From: CAWCDJ01 sp963778675
GTDB taxonomy: Bacteria; Acidobacteriota; Terriglobia; Bryobacterales; Bryobacteraceae
Reading direction: 5' to 3'
Length of the DNA: 64,000 nt
Assembly (NCBI GenBank): GCA_963778675.1
Contig: CAVZVI010000011.1
Span: 496,001-560,000 of the forward strand
Part shown: positions 46,775 to 54,571 of the stretch, in pieces
Numbering within the stretch: position 1 is the first letter of the stretch
How the letters are laid out: every line of letters begins with the position of its first letter
Notes under the pieces: model-generated
What the model saw: only the letters and a program-made list of their open reading frames with translations
Databases searched by the model: none
Told to the model about the DNA's origin: nothing
Made by a program: the position numbers and the translations under genes

Positions 46775-47500
46775 TTGTTCGCGAGGTGGAACTTGCAAGG
46801 ATTCCGACTCCGAGCAGTAACACTCCTTTTCACCGTGGGCCTCGGCTTGTGTCTTGCCGGTGAAGCCGGCGTCTCTTATCGCCTGAGGGCAGCCCAGCCC
46901 TTATCCCAATTCAGTGCGCGGCAGATTACGCTCCTCGAGAAACTGAACCGCGTGGACCGCCCCCATTTGGGCAGGCTTAGGAAGCTAATCGTTCCGAACC
47001 GCTGGGACCTCGACGAGCTCGCCTATAGCCCGATGCCCCAATCGATCCCCAGCCTGGCCTCCGAACCGAAAGCCCTGGTCGTGAACGTGCCGCTGCAGGC
47101 GTTCGGCGCTTATCAATTCGGAACCCTGGTCCGATGGGGCCCGGTGTGCTCCGGCAGCCGCGCCAATCAAACGCCGCCGGGCGAATACAGCCTCCACTGG
47201 AACGCCCGGGTCCGGATCAGTTCGGTGGACCCCACGTGGATCATGCCGTGGTATTTCAACTTCGATAGCGTGATCGGACTCGGCTTCCATGAGTACACTC
47301 TCCCCGGACGGCCGTCCAGCCACGGTTGCATCCGCATGCTCGAATCCGACGCCCGCTGGCTCTTCTATTGGGGCCGGAGGGGCACGCCCGTGCTCGTGAA
47401 GGGCGAGTACGACTTCGCCGCCGGGCGCCCCTGGCTTCAACCCGGCTGGCGGTCGCGAGGCATCTCCGAGTCGTCCTCCGATAGCGGCGCCGAGTACTAG
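46775..47500 (+). CDS. L,D-transpeptidase (YkuD) family protein
   Basis: 241 residues with an N-terminal hydrophobic segment (about 12-30). The YkuD signature is H183-G-C185 in PSSHGCIRMLESDARWL, with the catalytic Cys and the HEYTLPG loop before it. It forms 3-3 or lipoprotein crosslinks in peptidoglycan in the periplasm. The start is uncertain: TTG 46775 or TTG 46793 both give a signal anchor. Not in an obvious operon. The 91 bases upstream show no clear promoter. Confidence 0.85.
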   Translation: MFARWNLQGFRLRAVTLLFTVGLGLCLAGEAGVSYRLRAAQPLSQFSARQITLLEKLNRVDRPHLGRLRKLIVPNRWDLDELAYSPMPQSIPSLASEPKALVVNVPLQAFGAYQFGTLVRWGPVCSGSRANQTPPGEYSLHWNARVRISSVDPTWIMPWYFNFDSVIGLGFHEYTLPGRPSSHGCIRMLESDARWLFYWGRRGTPVLVKGEYDFAAGRPWLQPGWRSRGISESSSDSGAEY

Positions 47501-47565
47501 ATGGTGTTCCAGTCAATGAAGATCCTGGCTTGAGAACATCCGTTTCGCTGTATACTGATCCGTAA

Positions 47566-47931
47566 ATGCATCGCATCTGGGCAATCCTGCTGGTAGCCGT
47601 GTTCGCGGTTACTCTGATCGGCCCAAGTGTGTTTGCCTCCGACGGGGAACAGAACCTGCCGCCGTGCTGCCGCCATAATGGAAAGCACCATTGCGCGATG
47701 CTCCAAGACCACGGTCCTTCGTCGGGGCCGGCCTTCCGGATGGCCCGGTGCCCTTTGTTCGGCAGTGTCTCGACTCTGCCGGCGCCTGTCACGCGCGGAA
47801 TGCCCAAGCTTGCGCCAGCCATCATTTCAATCTTCTTCAGCCATCCTGCGGCCCGGCCGCAAACCGAAGCCCTGGCTCGGATCTCCTTTGACCGCAGCAG
47901 CCAGAAGCGGGGACCTCCTTTCCTTTCCTGA
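47566..47931 (+). CDS. Small secreted Cys/His-rich protein
   Basis: 121 residues: signal peptide (MHRIWAILLVAVFAVTLIGPSVFA), then a mature part with C34-C35, H37, H41, H42, C43 and H49 (LPPCCRHNGKHHCAM) and C62. That density of soft ligands suggests metal binding, possibly copper. The C-terminus (QTEALARISFDRSSQKRGPP) looks conserved-type but matches no domain I can name. Followed after 81 bases by the beta-propeller and TonB genes on the same strand. Confidence 0.65.
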   Translation: MHRIWAILLVAVFAVTLIGPSVFASDGEQNLPPCCRHNGKHHCAMLQDHGPSSGPAFRMARCPLFGSVSTLPAPVTRGMPKLAPAIISIFFSHPAARPQTEALARISFDRSSQKRGPPFLS

Positions 47932-48012
47932 TTTCTCTCGCAGACAGCAATCTGAGTAGCCGCGTACGATACGCGCGGCGATAGCGATCGAGACATCTTT
48001 GGAGGGGTATTC

Positions 48013-49248
48013 ATGAAAGGACTTACTCTTGCCGCGGCCCTTAGCGCCACGGTATGGATATTGCCTGGCGCCCTGGGGGAACCTGTGCGATTCGAGACAA
48101 GGCCCAGAGCTGTCGCCGCCGGAAGCTTCCCGCAGATTGGCGCGCGTGTGACCGGCGACCTGTCCCTGTTGACAGTCAAAGGCGGGGATCTCTGGTATCT
48201 CAATTCTCCCGACGGGGGCGACAGCTTTCCGGCACGGGTACAGGTCAACGAAACCCCGCACGAAGTCATGGCTCACGGCGAGAACATGCCGATTCTCGTC
48301 CTGCGCAGCATGCGCGAGCTATACGTGGCCTGGCAGGCGCACGCCGGGAAGGCGGAAGGATCCGTGCTGCGGCTGGCCCGATCGACCGATTGGGGCCTGA
48401 CGTTTTCCAAACCCGTTTCCGTCGATCCTGGATCGGAAGCGCAAGGGTTTTACACCATGAGCGTTTCGCCCCGCGGTGAAGTCTACGTCGCGTGGCTGGA
48501 CGGCCGGGATCGCGGCGCGGGAACCGGCTTGTATATCGCGCGTTCCACGGACCATGGCCTGAGCTTTCAGAAGAGCGTGCGCGTAACCTCCAAGGTCTGC
48601 CCGTGCTGCCGGCCATCGCTGGCATTTGGAGACGGCGCCATGGTTTACATTTCCTGGCGTGGCGTTGCGCATGGCGATATCCGCGACGTGCAGGTGGCCT
48701 CCTCTGCCGACGCCGGCGGAACCTGGTCGGAGCCGAGCGGGGTGGCCGAGGACAACTGGCACCTGAACGGCTGCCCGCACTCCGGCGCCTCGCTGGCAGT
48801 CCTCGGCAAGCGGCTGTTCATCGCCTGGCATACCGTCCGGCAGGACTCCGGGCAGTTGTTCCTGGCATGGTCGGACGATGGCGGCAAGACGTTTTCGCCG
48901 CGCGTGAATCTGCGTGGGACGGTGCTCGACGCCAACCATCCCAGCCTGGTCGCCCACGGCGGCAGGATCGGCGTCGTGTTTCAAGGCCGCGACCCGGCCG
49001 AGAACACTGGATGGGGAAAGCAGAACGCGTATTATCGCGAGATCGACGCCCAGGGGAAACTGTCGGAACTGGCCAAGCTGGGGCACCTGGAGGGCAGCGT
49101 CAACTACCCCGAATTGTTGTACGGTGAGCCGGACCACGTCTTTGTGGCCTGGCACGAAACCTCGGATACGGATTCGCGCGTCGTATTGATCCGCGGCCGC
49201 GAGAGCGGAACGCTTTCCGCAACGGAGGACAGCGGCCATGCGAATTAG
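48013..49248 (+). CDS. Secreted Asp-box beta-propeller (sialidase fold) with CPCC motif
   Basis: 411 residues. Signal peptide to about 22. Five Asp-box repeats SxDxGxTF at 65, 124, 178, 231 and 287 define a sialidase-like propeller, but the Arg triad of true sialidases is not apparent. C196, C198 and C199 in VCPCCRPS and C254-P-H256 could bind metal. Its last 11 bases overlap the TonB receptor gene, so the pair is co-translated. More likely a surface binding protein than a sialidase. Confidence 0.8.
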   Translation: MKGLTLAAALSATVWILPGALGEPVRFETRPRAVAAGSFPQIGARVTGDLSLLTVKGGDLWYLNSPDGGDSFPARVQVNETPHEVMAHGENMPILVLRSMRELYVAWQAHAGKAEGSVLRLARSTDWGLTFSKPVSVDPGSEAQGFYTMSVSPRGEVYVAWLDGRDRGAGTGLYIARSTDHGLSFQKSVRVTSKVCPCCRPSLAFGDGAMVYISWRGVAHGDIRDVQVASSADAGGTWSEPSGVAEDNWHLNGCPHSGASLAVLGKRLFIAWHTVRQDSGQLFLAWSDDGGKTFSPRVNLRGTVLDANHPSLVAHGGRIGVVFQGRDPAENTGWGKQNAYYREIDAQGKLSELAKLGHLEGSVNYPELLYGEPDHVFVAWHETSDTDSRVVLIRGRESGTLSATEDSGHAN

Positions 49249-52200
49249 AATCCTTCTGGTCCTCACGGGCTTCCTGACCGCCGGACTGGCCCAGATCAGC
49301 ACCGCGGACCTGGCCGGCACGATCACCGATGAAACTGGCGGCGTAATTCGCAATGTGACCGTGACGCTCACCAACTCGGCCACCGGAGCGCGCCGCACCA
49401 GCCACACCGATGCCGCTGGCCGGTACAGCTTCGAGGCTGCGCCGCCGGGACTCTACCGGGTTACCGCGCAAACCGCCGGATTTCAGACCGAAGTCGCCCC
49501 GCGGGTGGAATTGACGGTCGGGGAGAAGGCCGTTCTCAATCTGCGTTTGAAAGTCGGCCAGATCGAAACGGAGACCGTGGTCACCGCCGGCACCGAGCTG
49601 GTGGACACGCGCGATGCGGCGTTGTCCAGCGTCATGCAAAACGTCGCGATTCGCGAGCTGCCCCTGAATGGGCGCGATTTCGCGCAGCTTGCCCTGCTTC
49701 AGCCGGGCGTCGCGTCCTCCGTGCGCTCCTCCGATTCGGGCGGTCCCGGAACCAAGCTGGTGATTGAAGGGAACCGTCCCAGCCAGGTCAGCTTTCTGAT
49801 GGACGGCAGCGATATCAATGACGCAGGCAACAACACGCCGGGGAGCTCGGCCGGTTTCCTGATCGGAGTCGACACGCTGCAGGAGTTCCGCGTGGTGACC
49901 AATGCCTTCAGCGCCGAATACGGGCGGTCGAGCGGAGGCGTCATCAGCACCATCACCAAATCCGGCACGAACCAGCTTCACGGTTCGGTTTTCGAATTCG
50001 TGCGCAACAGCGATTTCGACGCCAAGAACTATTTCGATTCCCAGGCTGCGCCCATTCCGCCCTTCAAGCGGAACCAGTTCGGCGTGGAGGTGGACGGACC
50101 CGTCGTTAAGAACAAGACGTTCTTTCTCGGCAGCTTCGAAGCCGTGCGGCAGCGCCTGGGTGTGACCAGCGTCTCGGTCGTGCCGGACGCCGCGGTGCGG
50201 CAGGGCATCATTCCCGGGCAGGCCCCCATCGCCGTCGATCCGTCGGTAGCGGGCTACCTCGGCCTCATCCCGCTGCCCAACGGCCAGACCTTCGGCGACG
50301 GCACCGGTCAGTACAGCATCGCGGCCTCCCAGCCGACCAATGAGACGTTCTTCGCCGGCCGGCTCGATCATCGTCTCTCCGACGCCACTTCGTTGTTTGC
50401 GCGGTTCACGTATGACACGGCCATCGGCAGTGTGCCGGACGCGTTCAGCCTGTCGCGCGCCGACAGCCGGTCGCTGAATCACTACCTGACGGTGGGCGGG
50501 ACCCACACCTTCAACGAGCGCTGGTTCGATACTTTCCGGGTGAGCTACAACCGCTCTTTCAGTGCCAACGCGATCGCCTTTTTGCGTCCCGTGGACCCGT
50601 CGCTGGCGTTCCTCCCCGGCGACCCTCTGGGCCAGATTTCGGTCACCGGCTTCTTTTCGCTGGGACCTAGCCGGTTCAGCCCATCTACCTCCACGTTGAA
50701 CCTGTACGAGTTCTCCAACGATGTCTCGCACACCTACGGCAGGCATTCGCTCAAGTTCGGTGTCGACTACCGGTTCTACACGCTACCCACCATCCGGCCG
50801 CAGTCGCCATACGGCTACTACCAGTTCAATTCGCTCGTGAATTTTCTGACGGCGAAGCCGCAGTCAGTCGAAATGACGCTGCCGAGCTCAACGCTGGCTC
50901 GCAATTGGCGCCAGTCGATGACCACCGCGTACTTCCAGGATGACATCCGGCTCACGCGCCGCCTGACACTCAATGCCGGCGTCCGGTACGAGCGGGAGAG
51001 CGTACCCAGCGAGGCACATGGACTTTCCGCGGATCTCAGAAACCCGGCTCTCGACCCGCAGGCCACCGTGGGGCCGATGTTTGTGAATCCCACGAACCTG
51101 GGCTTTGCGCCGCGAGTCGGCTTGGCGTGGGACCCGTTTGGCGACGGCAAAACCAGCATCCGGGCGGCCTTCGGAGTGTATTACGATCCGCTGTGGAGCG
51201 ACTATTATGCGAACGCGGGGGGACGGACGCCGCCGTTCTACGTGCTCGGCAGCATCCGGAACCCGGTCTTCCCCGACGCTTATTCGCTGGTCAACAGCCC
51301 GGCGTTCGTTCTCGGCCGCCAGGACGCCGTGCAATACCGCCCGAACTATCCGTACGTACTGCAGGACAATTTCACCATTCAACGGCAAGTCGGGCGTAAC
51401 AGCGTCATCACCGCGGCCTATGTCGGCGAGCACGGCGTGCATACGCCGCGGTTCGTGGATCAAAATCAGTCGCCGCAAACCGTGCTGCCGGACGGGCAGA
51501 TTTTCTTTCCGGTAGGCTCCACCGTCCAGAATCCCAATTTCACCGGCATTCGCTACAAGGAAACGAACGGGAGCTCTTATTACCATGCGTTGCGGTTGTC
51601 GTTCGAGCAACGCTTCAGCCGGGGGTTCCTGCTCCACGCCAACTACACCTTCTCCCGGAACGTGGATACTGGCTCGATCGACCAGACGCAGGGAGGTTCC
51701 AACGACCTTCCGCAGAATCCGGTCAGCACCCTGGCCGAACGCGGTCTGTCCAACTACGATGTCCGCAGCTACTTCGTGGTGTACACGGTCTGGAACGTGC
51801 CGGCCGCGCCCGGACCGAAGCTGCTGACCTCCGGCTGGCAGTTCAACACCATTACGACGCTGTCCTCGGGCCAGCCGTTTTCGGCGGTGGTCGGATTCGA
51901 CCGTGCTCGGGCCAACCCGCAGGCCGGCACGTCTCCCGAGCGTCCCGATCTATGCCCCGGGTCCAGCAACAACCCGATTCTGGGCGGTCCGAGCCGCTAT
52001 TTCAATCCGGCGGCCTTCTGCCTGCAACCGGCCGGCTACTACGGAAACCTCGGGCGGAACACGCTGATCGGCCCCGGAATCATCATGGTCAACCCGTCGC
52101 TCAGCAAGCAGTTTCCCCTGAGCGAACGGATCCGTTTGCAATTCCGCGCCGAGATGTTCAACGCGCTCAACCACCCGAATTTCGCAATTCCGAGCCAGCG

Positions 52201-52303
52201 GACGGTCTTCTCCAGCTCGGGTCCGGTGGCCAGCGCGGGATTGATTACCACCACCACCACCTCTTCGCGCCAGCTTCAATTGGGGCTGAAGATGACGTTC
52301 TAA
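49238..52303 (+). CDS. TonB-dependent receptor-like outer membrane protein (Oar type)
   Basis: 1021 residues. Signal peptide (MRIRILLVLTGFLTAGLA), a carboxypeptidase-regulatory-like beta-sandwich (about 20-105), a plug domain (RELPLNGRDFAQLALLQPGV through YGRSSGGVISTITKSGTNQLHG) and a C-terminal beta barrel ending in F, the usual outer-membrane insertion signal. Acidobacteria carry many such Oar-like receptors for import of sugars or other polymers. Co-translated with the propeller gene, which may be its surface partner. Confidence 0.9.
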   Translation: MRIRILLVLTGFLTAGLAQISTADLAGTITDETGGVIRNVTVTLTNSATGARRTSHTDAAGRYSFEAAPPGLYRVTAQTAGFQTEVAPRVELTVGEKAVLNLRLKVGQIETETVVTAGTELVDTRDAALSSVMQNVAIRELPLNGRDFAQLALLQPGVASSVRSSDSGGPGTKLVIEGNRPSQVSFLMDGSDINDAGNNTPGSSAGFLIGVDTLQEFRVVTNAFSAEYGRSSGGVISTITKSGTNQLHGSVFEFVRNSDFDAKNYFDSQAAPIPPFKRNQFGVEVDGPVVKNKTFFLGSFEAVRQRLGVTSVSVVPDAAVRQGIIPGQAPIAVDPSVAGYLGLIPLPNGQTFGDGTGQYSIAASQPTNETFFAGRLDHRLSDATSLFARFTYDTAIGSVPDAFSLSRADSRSLNHYLTVGGTHTFNERWFDTFRVSYNRSFSANAIAFLRPVDPSLAFLPGDPLGQISVTGFFSLGPSRFSPSTSTLNLYEFSNDVSHTYGRHSLKFGVDYRFYTLPTIRPQSPYGYYQFNSLVNFLTAKPQSVEMTLPSSTLARNWRQSMTTAYFQDDIRLTRRLTLNAGVRYERESVPSEAHGLSADLRNPALDPQATVGPMFVNPTNLGFAPRVGLAWDPFGDGKTSIRAAFGVYYDPLWSDYYANAGGRTPPFYVLGSIRNPVFPDAYSLVNSPAFVLGRQDAVQYRPNYPYVLQDNFTIQRQVGRNSVITAAYVGEHGVHTPRFVDQNQSPQTVLPDGQIFFPVGSTVQNPNFTGIRYKETNGSSYYHALRLSFEQRFSRGFLLHANYTFSRNVDTGSIDQTQGGSNDLPQNPVSTLAERGLSNYDVRSYFVVYTVWNVPAAPGPKLLTSGWQFNTITTLSSGQPFSAVVGFDRARANPQAGTSPERPDLCPGSSNNPILGGPSRYFNPAAFCLQPAGYYGNLGRNTLIGPGIIMVNPSLSKQFPLSERIRLQFRAEMFNALNHPNFAIPSQRTVFSSSGPVASAGLITTTTTSSRQLQLGLKMTF

Positions 52304-52311
52304 CCATTTCC

Positions 52312-53877
52312 CTAATGCATGGGCGCCGGCCGGTCCGTGCGCGCCGGGCGGCGCATCAGAAAAATCAGCGGCAGCATGACGAAAAAGATCACTCCGAAAA
52401 ACTTGAATTCGTTGAGGTAGGCGAGCAGCGCAGCCTGCTGCTGCACGATTCCGTACATCGCGCCGTAGGCTTCCCGGGTTGCGGTGACCGGGTCCGATCC
52501 CTTGGACATGAAGTACCCCCGCAGTTGTTCGAAGGTGGCGGCCGCCCGCGGATTGTAGGGATTGACGTGTCTTCCAAAAGTGTGGATGAAGTTCTGGCTG
52601 CTGCGCGCGATGATAGTGGTCGCGGTAGCGATTCCGACACTGCCCCCGATGTTGCGCATCAGGTTGAACAGGCTCGTGGCGTTACCCATTTCTTCCTGCC
52701 GGATCGGGTCCATGGTGACCGTGGTCAGGGGCACGAACAGCATGGCCAGGAAGAGCCCCTGGAAATATTGCGGCCAGAACAGATCCCAGTAGCCGGCATT
52801 CAGGTTGAGACGCGACAGAGCCATCAGGCTGAGCGCCGAACCCAGCAGGCCGGCGATCAGCAGCTTTCGCGGGTCCACCTTGCCGATGATCGCTCCCACC
52901 AGCGGCATGCCGCAGAACGAGCCGAAGCCGCGCGGCGCAAGCGCGATACCCGCCCTCTCCGCCGGGTAGCCCAGCAGCGTCTGCAGAAAGATCGGGAGCG
53001 CCACCAGGCTGCCGTAAAGCACGAATCCGAGCAGCGTCATCAAAGCGGTTCCCGCTGCATACGTTCGATTCTTGAAGACCTGCAGGTGTACCACCGGATT
53101 CCGGGTCAGGAGTTCGCGAATGACGAAGGCAGTCAGCATCGAGGCCGATACCACAGCCAGGATGGTAATGAACTGCGATCCGAACCAGTCTTCCTCCTGT
53201 CCCTTATCGAGCACGATCTGCAGCGCGCCGATTCCCAGGGCCAGGAAGCCGAGACCCCAGCCATCGATGCCGCGCGATTCGCGGCGTAGATAGGGCGGAT
53301 CGAAGATGAACATGCGGGCCATGAGCACTGCGGCGAGGCCGACCGGCAGGTTGATGTAGAAGATCCAGCGCCAGGTATAGTTCTCGGTGATCCAGCCGCC
53401 CAGGACCGGCCCGAGCATGGGGGCCACCACGATGCCGACCCCCCAGAACGCCATCGCCTTGCCGCGATCCTGCGGCGGAAAGGCTTCGAGCATCACCGCC
53501 TGCGAAACCGGCTGCAGCACGCCGCCGGTAGCGCCCTGCAGGATCCGGAACACGATCAGCATCGGGAGGTTCGCCGCCAGGCCGCACAGAACCGAACCCG
53601 CCGTAAAGCCGGTTACGGCGGCAATCAGCAGCCGCTTGCGGCCGAACGTCTGGGCCAGCCATCCGGTGATCGGAAGGATAATCGCATTGGCCACCAGGTA
53701 CGACGTCAAGGTCCAGGTGGCCTCGTCGATACTGGCGGAGAGACTGCCTGCAATGTGCGGCAGCGAAACGTTCACAACCGTCGTATCCAGCACCTCCATG
53801 AATGTGGCCAGCATCACCGACACGGCCACGATCCATGGATTCACCAGCGGCGCCGGCTCGGCGCCGGCCGGCGTCAC
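52312..53877 (-). CDS. DHA2-family MFS efflux pump (EmrB/QacA type)
   Basis: 521 residues, about 14 membrane helices. DHA2 marks include FMEVLDTTVVNVSLPHIAGSL, GWLAQTFGRKRLL (motif A) and GPVLGGWITENYTWRWIFYINLP (motif C plus following segment). I start at GTG 53877, which overlaps the stop of the kinase-like gene by four bases (GTGA). A longer frame to 53982 lies inside that gene. No EmrA-type partner is adjacent. Substrate unknown. Convergent with the TonB gene. Confidence 0.88.
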   Translation of the reverse strand: MTPAGAEPAPLVNPWIVAVSVMLATFMEVLDTTVVNVSLPHIAGSLSASIDEATWTLTSYLVANAIILPITGWLAQTFGRKRLLIAAVTGFTAGSVLCGLAANLPMLIVFRILQGATGGVLQPVSQAVMLEAFPPQDRGKAMAFWGVGIVVAPMLGPVLGGWITENYTWRWIFYINLPVGLAAVLMARMFIFDPPYLRRESRGIDGWGLGFLALGIGALQIVLDKGQEEDWFGSQFITILAVVSASMLTAFVIRELLTRNPVVHLQVFKNRTYAAGTALMTLLGFVLYGSLVALPIFLQTLLGYPAERAGIALAPRGFGSFCGMPLVGAIIGKVDPRKLLIAGLLGSALSLMALSRLNLNAGYWDLFWPQYFQGLFLAMLFVPLTTVTMDPIRQEEMGNATSLFNLMRNIGGSVGIATATTIIARSSQNFIHTFGRHVNPYNPRAAATFEQLRGYFMSKGSDPVTATREAYGAMYGIVQQQAALLAYLNEFKFFGVIFFVMLPLIFLMRRPARTDRPAPMH

Positions 53878-54497
53878 AGCGGACCCCCGGCCAGCCCCGC
53901 CGCGCGGAGCACTGTCTCCGCCGCTTGTTCCAACCCGATGCTCGAACACAGCATCAGGTGATACAGATGAGGATTGGTCCACTCCTGCCCGAAATGGTGG
54001 CGGATATACTCGAAGCGCCTGCAGTCGCTCTCATGAGCCGCGGCCGCGAGATCGGCGCCGTGCGGCAGGCGCGAGCGCAGGCGCGCCATGCGCTCGGCCA
54101 GCGGCGCGTAAACATACACGTGGAACGTATCGCGGCGGTCCTGCAGCAGGCACTGCCCGCCCCTGCCCACAACCACGCAGTCGCCGATTTCCGCCGCCTC
54201 CAGGATGACCGCGTGCCACAGGCGCGCCACGGATTCGGCGTCGCAGGCTTCCGATTCCGCGCGAGTCGCCACCCCAGTGAATCCGCCCCGCCACAGCGCC
54301 TTGAAGATCCTGTGCAGCCACGGGTCCACCGATTCCTCCCGGCTTTGGACTTCCGCGGCCGTCGCCCTGCCGCGCTCCGCGATCTTCGACACCAGCGAGT
54401 CGTCGATCAGGCGCCAGCCCAGGCGCTTCCCCAACGTCCTCGCGATGGATCCCCCGCCGCTGCCGTATTCCCTGCTGACCGTAATGACACGAACCAT
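53874..54497 (-). CDS. Cytidylate kinase-like family protein
   Basis: 207 residues with a P-loop variant SREYGSGGGSIARTLGKRLGW at the N-terminus and VVVGRGGQCLLQDRR in the middle, matching the cytidylate-kinase-like family (AAK6-type), distinct from housekeeping Cmk. Members occur fused to or beside sensor and transport genes. The phosphate acceptor is unknown. It overlaps the efflux-pump start and lies 74 bases after the phosphoketolase gene. Confidence 0.8.
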   Translation of the reverse strand: MVRVITVSREYGSGGGSIARTLGKRLGWRLIDDSLVSKIAERGRATAAEVQSREESVDPWLHRIFKALWRGGFTGVATRAESEACDAESVARLWHAVILEAAEIGDCVVVGRGGQCLLQDRRDTFHVYVYAPLAERMARLRSRLPHGADLAAAAHESDCRRFEYIRHHFGQEWTNPHLYHLMLCSSIGLEQAAETVLRAAGLAGGPL

Positions 54498-54571
54498 GAG
54501 CGCAGACCTGCCCCCACAACGCAGAGCACGTTGGTCTCCGCTCTACCGCACAGATTGCGGCGGACCGCCGC

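Noticed and set aside
48013..49248. True sialidase
   Set aside because: Asp boxes are present but the catalytic Arg triad and Tyr/Glu pair cannot be located, so only the fold is claimed.
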